Below, piece after piece: positions 8,775 to 18,033 of a stretch of DNA of 64,000 nucleotides; the first letter of the stretch is position 1, and every line of letters starts with the position of its first letter. The stretch lies in the NCBI RefSeq assembly GCF_017183135.1, contig NZ_JADDXW010000001.1, positions 124,001 to 188,000 of the forward strand. The letters are read 5' to 3'. This DNA comes from Aurantimonas marina (GTDB lineage Bacteria > Pseudomonadota > Alphaproteobacteria > Rhizobiales > Rhizobiaceae). Below the pieces are notes generated by a model, which was given only the letters and a program-made list of their open reading frames with translations, ran no database searches and was not told where the DNA came from. The position numbers and the translations under genes are program-made.

Positions 8775-10220
8775 ATGGCCAAGAAGAACCACCCGATCCA
8801 CGCCAAGATAACCGGCCCGGTTGTGATGATTGGTTTCGGCTCTATCGGCAAGGGCACGCTGCCCCTCATCGAACGCCATTTCGATTACGACAAAAGCCGA
8901 ATGACGGTCATCGATCCGAACGACGCCGACAAGCATCTCCTCGACGAACGCGGTATCCGCTTCGTCAACGAAGCGGTGACGCGGAAAAACTATCGGGATC
9001 TTTTGACCCCGCTGCTCACCGAGGGCGACGGCCAGGGCTTCTGCGTCAATCTGTCGGTCGACACCGGGTCGCTCGACCTGATCAAGCTCTGCCGCGAGCT
9101 CGGCGTGCTCTACATCGACACCGTCGTCGAGCCGTGGCTCGGCTTTTACTTCGACGAATCCCTGTCCAACGCCGATCGTACGAACTACGCATTGCGTGAG
9201 ACAGTCCGCAAGGAGAAGCGCAAGAACCCCGGCGGCACGACGGCCGTCTCGTGCTGCGGCGCCAATCCGGGCATGGTCTCCTGGTTCGTGAAACAAGCCC
9301 TCGTCGACGTCGCCCGCGAGGTCGGCATCGATTTCGAGGAGCCGGCGCAGGAAGACCGCGACGGCTGGGCCAAGCTGATGAAGAAGACCGGCGTCAAGGG
9401 CATCCACATCGCCGAGCGCGACACCCAGCTCGCCAAGGCGCCGAAGCCGATGAACGTGTTCTGGAACACCTGGTCCGTTGAGGGTTTCCTGTCGGAAGGC
9501 ATGCAGCCGGCGGAACTCGGCTGGGGCACCCATGAGAAGTGGATGCCGAAGAACGCCAACAAGCACAAGAAGGGCCACCAGTCGGCAATCTATCTGGAGC
9601 AGCCGGGCGCCAATACGCGGGTACGGACCTGGTGCCCGACACCGGGCGCACAATATGGTTTCCTCGTCACCCACAACGAATCCATCTCGATCGCGGACTT
9701 CTTCACCCATCGCAACCGCGACGACGAGGTCACCTACCGGCCGACCTGCCACTATGCCTATCATCCCTGCAACGACGCCGTCCTGTCGCTGCACGAGCTA
9801 TTCGGGGCGGCCGGCAAGATCCAGCCGCAGCATCATGTCCTGGACGAAAACGAGCTGACCGACGGCATCGACGAACTCGGCGTCCTGCTCTACGGCCACG
9901 ACAAGAATGCCTACTGGTATGGCTCGCAGCTGTCGCTGGAGGAAACCCGCAAGCTCGCGCCCTACCAAAACGCCACCGGCTTGCAGGTGACCTCAGCGGT
10001 GCTGGCGGGCATGGTCTGGGCGCTGGAAAATCCCGAGGCCGGCATCGTCGAGACCGACGAAATGGACTACAAGCGCTGCCTTGAGGTACAGTCCCCCTAT
10101 CTTGGTCCGGTCAAGGGTTATTACACCGACTGGACACCGTTGACCGACCGTCCGGGGCTCTTCCCCGAAGACCTTGACGAAAAAGACGTCTGGCAGTTCC
10201 GGAACATCCTCGTTCGTTGA
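8775..10220 (+). CDS. hss: Homospermidine synthase
   Basis: This NAD-dependent enzyme makes sym-homospermidine from putrescine, the polyamine typical of rhizobia and many other alphaproteobacteria (EC 2.5.1.44). The 481-aa length is standard. An N-terminal Rossmann nucleotide-binding motif (VVMIGFGSIGKGTLPLI) and the conserved core (CCGANPGMVSWFVKQAL, NTWSVEGFLSEGMQPAELGWG) support the call. GAAAGGAATG precedes the ATG. No riboswitch or decarboxylase gene is visible in the 182-bp leader. Confidence 0.95.
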   Translation: MAKKNHPIHAKITGPVVMIGFGSIGKGTLPLIERHFDYDKSRMTVIDPNDADKHLLDERGIRFVNEAVTRKNYRDLLTPLLTEGDGQGFCVNLSVDTGSLDLIKLCRELGVLYIDTVVEPWLGFYFDESLSNADRTNYALRETVRKEKRKNPGGTTAVSCCGANPGMVSWFVKQALVDVAREVGIDFEEPAQEDRDGWAKLMKKTGVKGIHIAERDTQLAKAPKPMNVFWNTWSVEGFLSEGMQPAELGWGTHEKWMPKNANKHKKGHQSAIYLEQPGANTRVRTWCPTPGAQYGFLVTHNESISIADFFTHRNRDDEVTYRPTCHYAYHPCNDAVLSLHELFGAAGKIQPQHHVLDENELTDGIDELGVLLYGHDKNAYWYGSQLSLEETRKLAPYQNATGLQVTSAVLAGMVWALENPEAGIVETDEMDYKRCLEVQSPYLGPVKGYYTDWTPLTDRPGLFPEDLDEKDVWQFRNILVR

Positions 10221-10333
10221 GCATTACCGGCAGGGTACGCATGTGCGTATCCGACTGGCGATGCGGCGTCGGGACGTATGATGTCTAGAATTTGGGGGAT
10301 CGGCTTCTTGTCCGGTCCCTCCCGGAGCAATGC

Positions 10334-10780
10334 ATGGCTGATTCCGACGCGAAGCGTGCGGTGGTCGAAGAGGTGATGGAAGCGGTGATGGCGGGAGCGG
10401 CCGGGTCGATAGCCCGGCATTTCGCCCCTGGGGCAACCATTTCCCAGCGTAGCAACGCAGAGCAGTCCGACACGCCGTGGTTTGGACGGATGGAAGGTGA
10501 ATTCCGCCTTCATGGGCACGAGCAGGCGCGCGCCTTTTTCGACGAGATGCTGAAGCGCACGAGCTACATTTCCTACGAGTTGCGCGGTCTCGTCTGTGAG
10601 ATGGACGAAGCCGCCAGCCGTTGTGACTGGTCACGCAGAGACGAGAAGACCGGGACGCTGATCACCGGCACGACCATGTACTGGTTCGCCTTTACGAGCG
10701 ACAACCGTATAAGGTCGATCGAGACGATCGGTTCGATTCATTCCGTCATCCCATCCCGCAAGGCCGAACCCGTCGGGTAG
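10334..10780 (+). CDS. NTF2-like (SnoaL-type) small protein
   Basis: This 148-aa protein has the size and pattern of an NTF2/SnoaL-like cone fold: a helical start (AKRAVVEEVMEAVM), then HFAPGATI, an F.LHGHEQARAFFDEML helix, and alternating beta strands ending in IRSIETIGS. Such proteins are small-molecule-binding or isomerase-like, and no substrate can be assigned. GGAG lies just upstream of the ATG at 10334. It follows hss in the same direction but with its own leader. Confidence 0.6.
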   Translation: MADSDAKRAVVEEVMEAVMAGAAGSIARHFAPGATISQRSNAEQSDTPWFGRMEGEFRLHGHEQARAFFDEMLKRTSYISYELRGLVCEMDEAASRCDWSRRDEKTGTLITGTTMYWFAFTSDNRIRSIETIGSIHSVIPSRKAEPVG

Positions 10781-10804
10781 AGCGCCGGCAAAGCACGGTT
10801 ACGC

Positions 10805-11575
10805 CTATCGAACCGGCTCGGCCTCGACCCAGGCCCAGGCATCCGCCTCCCGTTCCGCCGGAAACGTTTGCATGTCGACATCGTTGAACAGCGGATTCAT
10901 GGCTGAAATCATCTTGGTCATCCATCCAGGCGCGCCGACGATGGCATAGCGTTCCACTTTCCGCATGGCCGCGAGCTTCATGGAGATGAGGCCGCTCTGC
11001 ATGAGGATGGCCGGATCGAAGCCGCCCAGATGCTTGATACGGCCGAGCAGGCGGACCTTTTCATGACTGTCGAACAAGGCATTGATCCGAGCGAGCACGG
11101 CCGGAAATTCCTTCTCCGAGATCACACCGTCGAGCTCGAAACCAAGCACGTCGTTGCGCGACGTCGGCAGAAACCGCACAGCTGGATTATCGGATTTCGG
11201 CGCCGCGGGAGGCTCGGCGGCCCATTTCAGCGCTTCATCATATTGCTCCGGAGCGAAGCTTTTCATTTCGAAGTTCGGGAACAGAGGGCCGAAAAAGCCG
11301 GTGAGCGCGCGCGGCCATTCCTTGTCGGAGATCAGGGCGCCGCGCCGGAATTGACGGAGATGGGACAGCAATTCAAGGTCGGCTTTCATCCCTGCGATGA
11401 GCGCATCCCCTTCCATGTCGGACAGGCCGGTGATGTCGACGCACAGGCTTATGGCGTCGTGTGCTTTCAGCATCGCTTCGAGCAGGGTCTTGTAGCGTGC
11501 GATATCGTCGCCGGTGACTTTGCCGCTCAGCCGAAAAGCTAGGACATGCTCCGGGGCGGCCAGTTGCGCGAACAT
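10805..11575 (-). CDS. Tandem SpoIIAA-like (STAS-related) protein
   Basis: This 256-aa protein is built of two similar SpoIIAA-like domains (family of PF11964), about residues 8-120 and 135-252. Each has the FRLSGKVTGDDI / FELDGVISEKEF opening strand and ends near a WA.. helix (EALKWAAEP, EADAWAWVEAEP). Single-domain members occur widely in proteobacteria with unknown roles. A tandem fusion is less common. AAAGGAGATCACC precedes the start. No membrane segment or signal is present. Confidence 0.75.
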   Translation of the reverse strand: MFAQLAAPEHVLAFRLSGKVTGDDIARYKTLLEAMLKAHDAISLCVDITGLSDMEGDALIAGMKADLELLSHLRQFRRGALISDKEWPRALTGFFGPLFPNFEMKSFAPEQYDEALKWAAEPPAAPKSDNPAVRFLPTSRNDVLGFELDGVISEKEFPAVLARINALFDSHEKVRLLGRIKHLGGFDPAILMQSGLISMKLAAMRKVERYAIVGAPGWMTKMISAMNPLFNDVDMQTFPAEREADAWAWVEAEPVR

Positions 11576-11790
11576 GGTGATCTCCTTTCGAGCATCTTGT
11601 CGGACGGCGATGATGACGCCGGCGACGCCGCGACACCTTGATCGAGAGCAATTCGCTCAAATTACGATAGACTTTTAATCGTGGCGTGGCTTAGGCTTGC
11701 AGGGCTTGTTGCAGTCAGTCCCGATGGGGTGTGGTACACGCGTGATACCGCCCATGAGGGTTTCGCGCCTAGATTTTTGGGGTTCTTCTG

Positions 11791-12153
11791 ATGCGTCCTA
11801 TTGCCGTTTCTCTTTTGCTCATGACTTTTGCCCTGAGCGCTTGCCAGACCCAGCAGCGAGCCGAGGTGCTGCCGACCCAGCCGCAGGGCATCGAGGGGCG
11901 CTGGGCTTCCATCGGGGGACCGGTCGCCTATACGGCGACCTTCCAGAATGGCCGTTTCACCTCGGTCGAGCGGGCGACCAATGGTCTCTTGGCCTCCGGC
12001 AATTACACCAATCTTGGGCCTGGCCAGGTCAATCTTCTTTACACATCGACCACGCGCAACCAGCAGGTGTCCGCCAACTGCAATCAGGTCGAGGTGAATC
12101 GTCTTTCCTGCGCGACATCCAGTGGCAATCGCTTCGACCTCGCCCGCGCCTGA
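11791..12153 (+). CDS. omp10: Omp10-type outer-membrane lipoprotein
   Basis: This 120-aa lipoprotein has a signal sequence ending in lipobox LSAC, with C18 as the lipidated residue. The mature part resembles Brucella Omp10 (alpha-proteobacterial inhibitor-like fold): GIEGRWAS, a LASGNY segment, and the C-terminal disulfide-type pair C.QVEVNRLSCATSSGNRFDL. It is probably anchored in the outer membrane and surface- or periplasm-facing. It is monocistronic, with a 215-bp leader region and no gene before it. Confidence 0.85.
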   Translation: MRPIAVSLLLMTFALSACQTQQRAEVLPTQPQGIEGRWASIGGPVAYTATFQNGRFTSVERATNGLLASGNYTNLGPGQVNLLYTSTTRNQQVSANCNQVEVNRLSCATSSGNRFDLARA

Positions 12154-12368
12154 GGAGTTTTGTCGCAGTCGCAAAGGGAATCGAGCCGCTTCACCCACCA
12201 GCAAGATCCCCTATATCCCGATCTCTGACGACGGCTCTCCGACAAGGCGGAATGGCCCGCGAGTGGTCTACCGGGTTACCGGGCCATGCGGTCCCGGTGA
12301 CACACGGATGGTCCGGCGACGAGCCAAGCGAGGCCGTGCCCCTCGCGAGACTGTACAAGGACGCGACG

Positions 12369-13430
12369 ATGAATGCCCTGACCAAGACGATCGCCGAGCG
12401 GGCGATCGGCCCCCTCCCCTCGGGTCATCCGCCGGTCAAACAGCCGAAGGTCGGCGTTCTTCTGGTCAATCTCGGCACGCCGGACGGCACCGATTTCAAG
12501 TCGATGCGGCGCTACCTGAAGGAGTTCCTCTCCGACAAGCGGGTCATCGAGTGGCCGCGCACCGCCTGGTACCCGATCCTCTACGGCATCGTCCTCAACA
12601 CGCGACCGAAGAAATCCGGCGCCGCCTATGCCGAGATCTGGAACAAGGAACGCAACGAATCACCGCTGCGGACCTTTACGCGGGCGCAAGGCGAGAAACT
12701 GGCGGCGCGCATGGCCGAGGAGGGCTCGGTGGTCGTCGACTGGGCGATGCGCTACGGCCAGCCCTCGATCGCTGAGCGCACCGACGACCTGCTAGGCCAG
12801 GGCTGCGAGCGCATTCTGGTTTATCCGCTCTATCCGCAATATGCCGCCTCGACCACGGCGACGGTGAACGATAAGTTCTTCCAGCACATGATGAGCAAGC
12901 GCTGGATGCCGGCGGTGCGCACTGTGCCGGCCTATCACGACGAGCCGGTCTATATCGATGCGCTCGCCCGCTCCATCGAGACTCATCTCGCCGGCCTCGA
13001 TTTCGAGCCGGAGCGTGTGATCACCTCCTATCACGGCATACCGCAGAGCTATTTCCGCAAGGGCGATCCCTACCACTGCCACTGCCAGAAGACCTCGCGG
13101 CTGCTTGAGGAGCGGCTCGGCTGGCAGCCGGGCCGGCTGATGACCACCTTCCAGTCCCGCTTTGGGCCTGAGGAATGGCTGCAGCCCTATACCGACAAGA
13201 CCGTCGAGGCATTGGCCAAGGAGGGGATCAAGCGCATCGCGGTGCTCAATCCCGGCTTCGTCTCCGATTGCCTGGAAACCCTGGAGGAGATCGCCGGCGA
13301 GGCTGGCGAGATATTCCACGAGGCCGGTGGCGAGAAATTCAGTCACATCCCCTGCCTCAACGATTCCGAACCGGGCATGGACGTCATCGAAGCGATGGTA
13401 CGGCGGGAGCTGAAGGGCTGGATCGACTGA
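12369..13430 (+). CDS. hemH: Ferrochelatase
   Basis: This 353-aa enzyme inserts Fe(II) into protoporphyrin IX at the last step of haem synthesis. Family motifs are VGVLLVNLGTPD (residues 28-39), YPLYPQYAASTTAT, the active-site histidine H222 in SYHGIP, and the FQSRFGPEEWLQPYT block. The ATG at 12369 was selected because the long upstream open frame overlaps omp10 and carries no similarity. An Omp10-HemH order is also known in Rhizobiales. Confidence 0.95.
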   Translation: MNALTKTIAERAIGPLPSGHPPVKQPKVGVLLVNLGTPDGTDFKSMRRYLKEFLSDKRVIEWPRTAWYPILYGIVLNTRPKKSGAAYAEIWNKERNESPLRTFTRAQGEKLAARMAEEGSVVVDWAMRYGQPSIAERTDDLLGQGCERILVYPLYPQYAASTTATVNDKFFQHMMSKRWMPAVRTVPAYHDEPVYIDALARSIETHLAGLDFEPERVITSYHGIPQSYFRKGDPYHCHCQKTSRLLEERLGWQPGRLMTTFQSRFGPEEWLQPYTDKTVEALAKEGIKRIAVLNPGFVSDCLETLEEIAGEAGEIFHEAGGEKFSHIPCLNDSEPGMDVIEAMVRRELKGWID

Positions 13431-13552
13431 TACCTGCCTGCGGCATGGGCGGAAGATCGCTTGCGTCGCGGACCGCCTGACGCAATAGTCAGACACCGGT
13501 CGGTGGTACGGGTCCGCGCCGAGCGACCCCGTCCCGAGCGGGTGGAGGTGAC

Positions 13553-14557
13553 ATGCTCTCGGGCTCTGGAATTTTCGTACTCGTTCTTCTGTTCTTCGCG
13601 ATCGTCGTTCTTTTCTCGACGATCAAGACGGTGCCGCAGGGCTACAACTACACGGTCGAGAAATTCGGCCGTTATACCCGCACCCTGACGCCGGGCCTCA
13701 ATATCATCGTGCCGTTCATCGAGCGGGTCGGCCGCAAGCTGAACATGATGGAGCAGGTCCTGGACGTTCCCACCCAGGAGGTCATCACCCGCGACAACGC
13801 GTCGGTGGCAGCCGACGGTGTCGCCTTCTATCAGGTGCTCGACGCGGCGGCGGCCGCCTACGAGGTCTCCGGGCTGGAAAACGCCATTCTCAATCTCGTC
13901 ATGACCAATCTGCGCTCGGTCATGGGCTCGATGGACCTCGACGATCTTCTGTCGAACCGCGACGCGATTTCGGAAAAGATCCTGCGGGTCGTCGATCAGG
14001 CGGCCAATAGCTGGGGCATCAAGATCACCCGCATCGAGATCAAGGACATCAATCCCCCGAAGAACCTCGTCGATTCCATGGCCCGGCAGATGATGGCCGA
14101 ACGTGAGAAGCGGGCCGAAATCCTGGAAGCCGAAGGCTCGCGTAATGCCGCGATCCTCAGGGCCGAGGGCGAGAAACAGTCGCAGATCCTGCAGGCCGAA
14201 GGCAAGCGCGAGGCGGCATGGCGCGAAGCGGAGGCGCGCGAGCGGCTGGCCGAGGCAGAGGCGACCGCCACCCGCGTCGTCTCGGAGGCGATCGCCGCCG
14301 GCGACATTCAGGCGATCAACTATTTCGTCGCGCAGAAATACACCGAAGCCCTCGCCAAGATCGCCTCGGCCCCCAATCAGCGGGTTGTGCTGATGCCGCT
14401 GGAAGCCTCCTCGCTGATCGGCTCGATCACCGGAATCGCCGAGGTCGCCCGCGCCACCTTCGGCGAGGCGGGTCAGGCTGCTTCGCGAACTACCCCGCGC
14501 GTGCCCGCAAGCGGCAACCGGGCCTCGGAGTCGCCACTGGGACGGAGCGAACCGTGA
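13553..14557 (+). CDS. SPFH (stomatin/prohibitin, QmcA-like) membrane protein
   Basis: This 334-aa protein has one N-terminal membrane anchor (residues about 7-24), then an SPFH domain (TVPQGYNYTVEKFGRYTRTLTPGLN) and a long Ala/Glu-rich coiled coil with repeated AEG/AEA units (about residues 185-250). Such proteins form oligomeric membrane scaffolds. GGAGGTG precedes the start. Its stop codon overlaps the start of the NfeD gene, the classic SPFH-NfeD pair. Confidence 0.93.
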   Translation: MLSGSGIFVLVLLFFAIVVLFSTIKTVPQGYNYTVEKFGRYTRTLTPGLNIIVPFIERVGRKLNMMEQVLDVPTQEVITRDNASVAADGVAFYQVLDAAAAAYEVSGLENAILNLVMTNLRSVMGSMDLDDLLSNRDAISEKILRVVDQAANSWGIKITRIEIKDINPPKNLVDSMARQMMAEREKRAEILEAEGSRNAAILRAEGEKQSQILQAEGKREAAWREAEARERLAEAEATATRVVSEAIAAGDIQAINYFVAQKYTEALAKIASAPNQRVVLMPLEASSLIGSITGIAEVARATFGEAGQAASRTTPRVPASGNRASESPLGRSEP

Positions 14558-15018
14558 ACACCCTCGTCGAGGCACTGTCGGACTATGGCTGGTGGATTCT
14601 CGGCCTCGTCCTGCTCGCGCTCGAAGTCGTCTTGCCGGGCGTCTATTTGCTGTTTTTCGGCATAGCCGCGCTGATCGTCGGCATGAACACCCTGTTTCTG
14701 GGCACCAGCGGCTGGTTCGGCTGGGAGCAACAGGTCCTCGCCTTCGTCGTGCTGTCGGCCATCAGCGTCTATCTCGGGCGGCGCTGGTACGGCTCCAAAA
14801 GCGAGGCCGGCGAATCGGGATTGCTCAATCGCCGGACGCGCCGCCTGATCGGCCGCGAGGCGGTACTGACTCAGGCGATCGTCAACGGCCGCGGCCGTGT
14901 CGCCATTGAGGATAGCTGGTGGAGCGTCGAGGGGCCGGACCTGCCCGAGGCGGGCCGCGTGCGCATTATCGGCGCCAAGGGATCGGTTCTGACGGTGGAG
15001 CCGGTTCAGCCCAACTGA
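14554..15018 (+). CDS. NfeD family membrane protein
   Basis: This 154-aa partner of the SPFH protein starts with GTG overlapping the previous stop by 4 nt. The N-terminal half holds hydrophobic segments (WWILGLVLLALEVVLPGVYLL and a second around residue 55-70). The C-terminal half is an OB-fold NfeD domain (LIGREAVLTQAIVNGRGRV ... WSVEGPDLPEAGRVRI). It is the short NfeD1b type without a protease domain. It probably stabilises the SPFH oligomer in the inner membrane. Confidence 0.9.
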   Translation: MNTLVEALSDYGWWILGLVLLALEVVLPGVYLLFFGIAALIVGMNTLFLGTSGWFGWEQQVLAFVVLSAISVYLGRRWYGSKSEAGESGLLNRRTRRLIGREAVLTQAIVNGRGRVAIEDSWWSVEGPDLPEAGRVRIIGAKGSVLTVEPVQPN

Positions 15019-15042
15019 CGGGCCGTTTGCCATGCCTTGCGG

Positions 15043-16041
15043 TCAGGCGACGCCGATCCGCAACAAATCGTGCAGATGCACGATCCCGACCGGCCGCTTC
15101 TGACGCACCACCATCAACGCCGTGATGTTGAGGCTGTTGACGATGTCGAGCGCCTTCGCCGTCAGCGTTTCCGGCTCGATCGTCTTGGGGTCGCGGGTCA
15201 TCACCGCATCGACCGTCTGCCTGAGAAGGTCGTCGCCCAGATGCCGACGCAGATCGCCGTCGGTGACGAGGCCGGTCAGGCAGCCATCTGGATCGATCAC
15301 GGCCACGCAGCCGAACCCCATGCGCGACATCACGATGATCGCTTCCGACATCGGCGTGCCGGACGGCACCAGCGGCATCGCCTCGCCGACATGCATGATG
15401 TCGCCGACATGCATCAGGCTCGCGCCCAGCTGGCCGCCGGGATGGAAGACCCGGAAGTCGCCCGGCGTGAAGCCGCGTCGCTCGAGCAGCGCGACCGCGA
15501 GGGCGTCGCCGAGCGCCACTTGCAGCGTCGTCGAGGTGGTCGGAGCCAGGCCGTGCGGACAGGCTTCGGCCACCCGCGGCAATGTCAGCGCCTCGTCGGC
15601 CTCGCGTCCGAGTGTCGAATCGGGGCGGGACGTGACCGCGACGAGCGGAATACGGAAGCGCCTCGAATAGGCGACGATCCCCTTCAGTTCTGCGGTTTCC
15701 CCGGACCACGACATGGCGAGGATGGCGTCGCCCCGCCCGATCATGCCGAGATCGCCGTGATTGGCTTCGGCCGGATGGACGAAGAACGCCGGGGTACCGG
15801 TCGAAGCGAAGGTGGCCGCGATCTTCGCGCCGATATGTCCGCTTTTGCCGACGCCGGTGACGATCAGCCGGCCCTCGATCTGCTGAATGATGTCGAGAAC
15901 GCGCTCGAACGGCGCCGCCATATCGGTCTTCAACAGACCCGCCAGCGCCATCAGCCCTTCGGCTTCGGTCTCGATCGTGCGCACGGCGGACAGCGCGCCG
16001 AGGCGCGCTGCGGCATTCTCAGGCTCGGGATTGGGAATCAC
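15043..16041 (-). CDS. kdsD: KpsF/GutQ-type D-arabinose-5-phosphate isomerase
   Basis: This enzyme interconverts ribulose-5-phosphate and arabinose-5-phosphate, the entry to Kdo for lipopolysaccharide. A SIS domain (VTGVGKSGHIGAKIAAT, then MSWSGETAEL) is followed by two CBS domains (from MHVGEAMPLVPS to VHLHDLLRIG). About 332 aa is the normal size. I placed the start at the GTG 16041, which has AGGAG 11 nt upstream. An ATG at 16083 is a possible alternative. It ends convergently 24 bp from the NfeD gene. Confidence 0.9.
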   Translation of the reverse strand: MIPNPEPENAAARLGALSAVRTIETEAEGLMALAGLLKTDMAAPFERVLDIIQQIEGRLIVTGVGKSGHIGAKIAATFASTGTPAFFVHPAEANHGDLGMIGRGDAILAMSWSGETAELKGIVAYSRRFRIPLVAVTSRPDSTLGREADEALTLPRVAEACPHGLAPTTSTTLQVALGDALAVALLERRGFTPGDFRVFHPGGQLGASLMHVGDIMHVGEAMPLVPSGTPMSEAIIVMSRMGFGCVAVIDPDGCLTGLVTDGDLRRHLGDDLLRQTVDAVMTRDPKTIEPETLTAKALDIVNSLNITALMVVRQKRPVGIVHLHDLLRIGVA

Positions 16042-16251
16042 GTTGTCGCATGCTCCTGTCGGGCTCCGCCGCCACGGTTTCATTGCCGTCAATCGCAGGC
16101 CGTTCGGGCCAGATGATGACATGGGCCGGCATTCCAAGTCCACGTCGGGATGTGTGCCCGCGCGGTAACGACTTCTTAACCATGAAAATTTACCTATCGA
16201 CAAGCTCGGGTTTTGCCGCGCGTGCTCGCAGAAGGTGCAGACGACGCCGCG

Positions 16252-17982
16252 ATGGTTTGGACATTCCGCCGATTCCGATTGACGCTGGCCACTGCCGCTC
16301 TTGGCCTCGCCTCGCCCTTCCTATCCGGGCTGAGCCCTGTCGCGGCTTTGGGCCAGACACTTTCCATGCCGGAACTGCGGACAGATGGCGAACTGCTGGG
16401 ATCGCGGGGTCTCGATGGCTTGCGAACGAACACCCGCACCCTCAGCAGCGCATCCCAGGAATTGAATGCCCAGGATCCGGCGTCGCGTCCGCGAGACCGC
16501 CCGCCGCTCGACGAGGCTTTGGAGCCTCCGGTCAACAAGCCTCCGAGGCCAGCGCGGGAATTCGACCTGTTCAGCGGACCTGCGAGCAAGGCGGACGCAC
16601 TCGACACCACACCCCGTCGCGCGCGCCCGGCCCAACCGGCCAAGGCGTTGGATTCGCGATCCGGCCGCGTTGACGAAGCTGCGAAAGATCAAGCCGTGCA
16701 GGAAGACCTGCGGCGGCAGAACCGCCGTCCGTCGGCCCGCCTTCAGCCCAGCAATCCGCCGCTCGCCGCAGGCGTCGCCGGCGAAGCCCTGGCCGCCGAT
16801 TCCAGCGTGCGGACCAACCGGCCGGCCGAGGCAATCGGACGCATTATCCGCCGCGACGCGGACGATCCTTTTGCGCCCGTCGGCATCCGCGCCGGCAGCC
16901 TGATACTCTATCCCGAGCTGATCCAGACCCTTGGCGCCTCGACCAATCTCGACAAGATCCCAGGCGGAGAAGGCGGCGTCTTCAGCGAGACGACCATCTC
17001 GGCGCGTCTCCTGTCCGACTGGTCGCATGACGAGGCGGAGTTGAACTCGCGCCTCACCTTCCGCCGAAACTTCTCCGGCGAGAACCGCGACGACCCGGAG
17101 GCGGCGGTCGACGGTCGATTGCGGTTCGACCTCGACCGCGTCACGACCGCAACGCTCAGGGGCGCGGTGGCGTATCGCCGCGAGGACGTCAGCGAGCTCG
17201 ACCCCGCCCTGCGCAATTCCGACCGCCCCGAGGTGCTCAACGCCTCGACCTCGGCGCAGCTTCAACGCGGTTTCGGCCGGTTGCGCGTCACCGCCACAGG
17301 AACCGCTGCCCGCGAGGCCTATTTCGGCCTGCCTTCCGGATCCCGCGACCAGAGCTACACGACGCTCACGGCGGGGTTGAGAACAGGCTACGAACTGTCG
17401 CCGGCGCTCACGCCCTTCATCGAGGGCAGCGTCGGCTGGCGCCTGTTCGACGATTCGAGCAACGGGGGCGCGAACGATGTCGAGCGGGATTCGCTGCTTC
17501 CCTCGCTGCGCGCGGGTATGGCGCTGGACCTCACTGAAAAGCTGACAGGCGAGATCGCCGCCGGCTACGCCTGGAACCTGCCGGACGATCCAGCCGCCGA
17601 GGCGACCGGCACACCGACCCTCGACGCCAATCTCGTCTGGTCGCCGCGACGCGGGACGGACGTAACCTTCGCCGCCCGCACCGCTTTCGATCCTGACACC
17701 ACAGGCCAGTCCACCACGACATCCTACGAAGGGTCCATCGGCCTGCGGCACGTGCTGACGGCGCGCACGGACCTGACCGCGGCGCTGACCGCCGAATACA
17801 GCGACTCGACGCTTCCCCAGGCCGACGAGACCACCGTGACCGGCGAGACCGGCATCACCTATTGGCTCAACCGCACCCTCGCCTTCACCGGCCTCTACAG
17901 CCATCAGGAGGTCTATGCGAAATCGCCTGGCGGCGACTACAGCGCCGACACGATTCGTCTCGGAGTGAAGCTGCAGCGCTGA
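16252..17982 (+). CDS. Outer-membrane beta-barrel protein with disordered N-terminal region
   Basis: This 576-aa protein has a signal peptide (RRFRLTLATAALGLASPF ... ALGQ), a Pro/Arg-rich, probably unstructured segment (mature residues about 40-195), and a C-terminal part of alternating strands typical of a BBP2-type outer-membrane barrel (for example LTAALTAEYSDSTLP). It ends in LGVKLQR, short of the usual terminal aromatic. The ATG at 16252 fits the signal peptide. It sits between kdsD and galU, and similar proteins are associated with polysaccharide or surface functions in rhizobia. The specific role is unknown. Confidence 0.75.
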   Translation: MVWTFRRFRLTLATAALGLASPFLSGLSPVAALGQTLSMPELRTDGELLGSRGLDGLRTNTRTLSSASQELNAQDPASRPRDRPPLDEALEPPVNKPPRPAREFDLFSGPASKADALDTTPRRARPAQPAKALDSRSGRVDEAAKDQAVQEDLRRQNRRPSARLQPSNPPLAAGVAGEALAADSSVRTNRPAEAIGRIIRRDADDPFAPVGIRAGSLILYPELIQTLGASTNLDKIPGGEGGVFSETTISARLLSDWSHDEAELNSRLTFRRNFSGENRDDPEAAVDGRLRFDLDRVTTATLRGAVAYRREDVSELDPALRNSDRPEVLNASTSAQLQRGFGRLRVTATGTAAREAYFGLPSGSRDQSYTTLTAGLRTGYELSPALTPFIEGSVGWRLFDDSSNGGANDVERDSLLPSLRAGMALDLTEKLTGEIAAGYAWNLPDDPAAEATGTPTLDANLVWSPRRGTDVTFAARTAFDPDTTGQSTTTSYEGSIGLRHVLTARTDLTAALTAEYSDSTLPQADETTVTGETGITYWLNRTLAFTGLYSHQEVYAKSPGGDYSADTIRLGVKLQR

Positions 17983-18033
17983 ACCGGCCGACGCGAACGC
18001 GACCGGCAAACCATCCCGCGAGGGGATCGAGCG

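Noticed and set aside
16321-18009. Minus-strand open frame of 562 codons over the outer-membrane gene
   Set aside because: The plus-strand protein has a signal peptide and strand pattern. The antisense frame is featureless.
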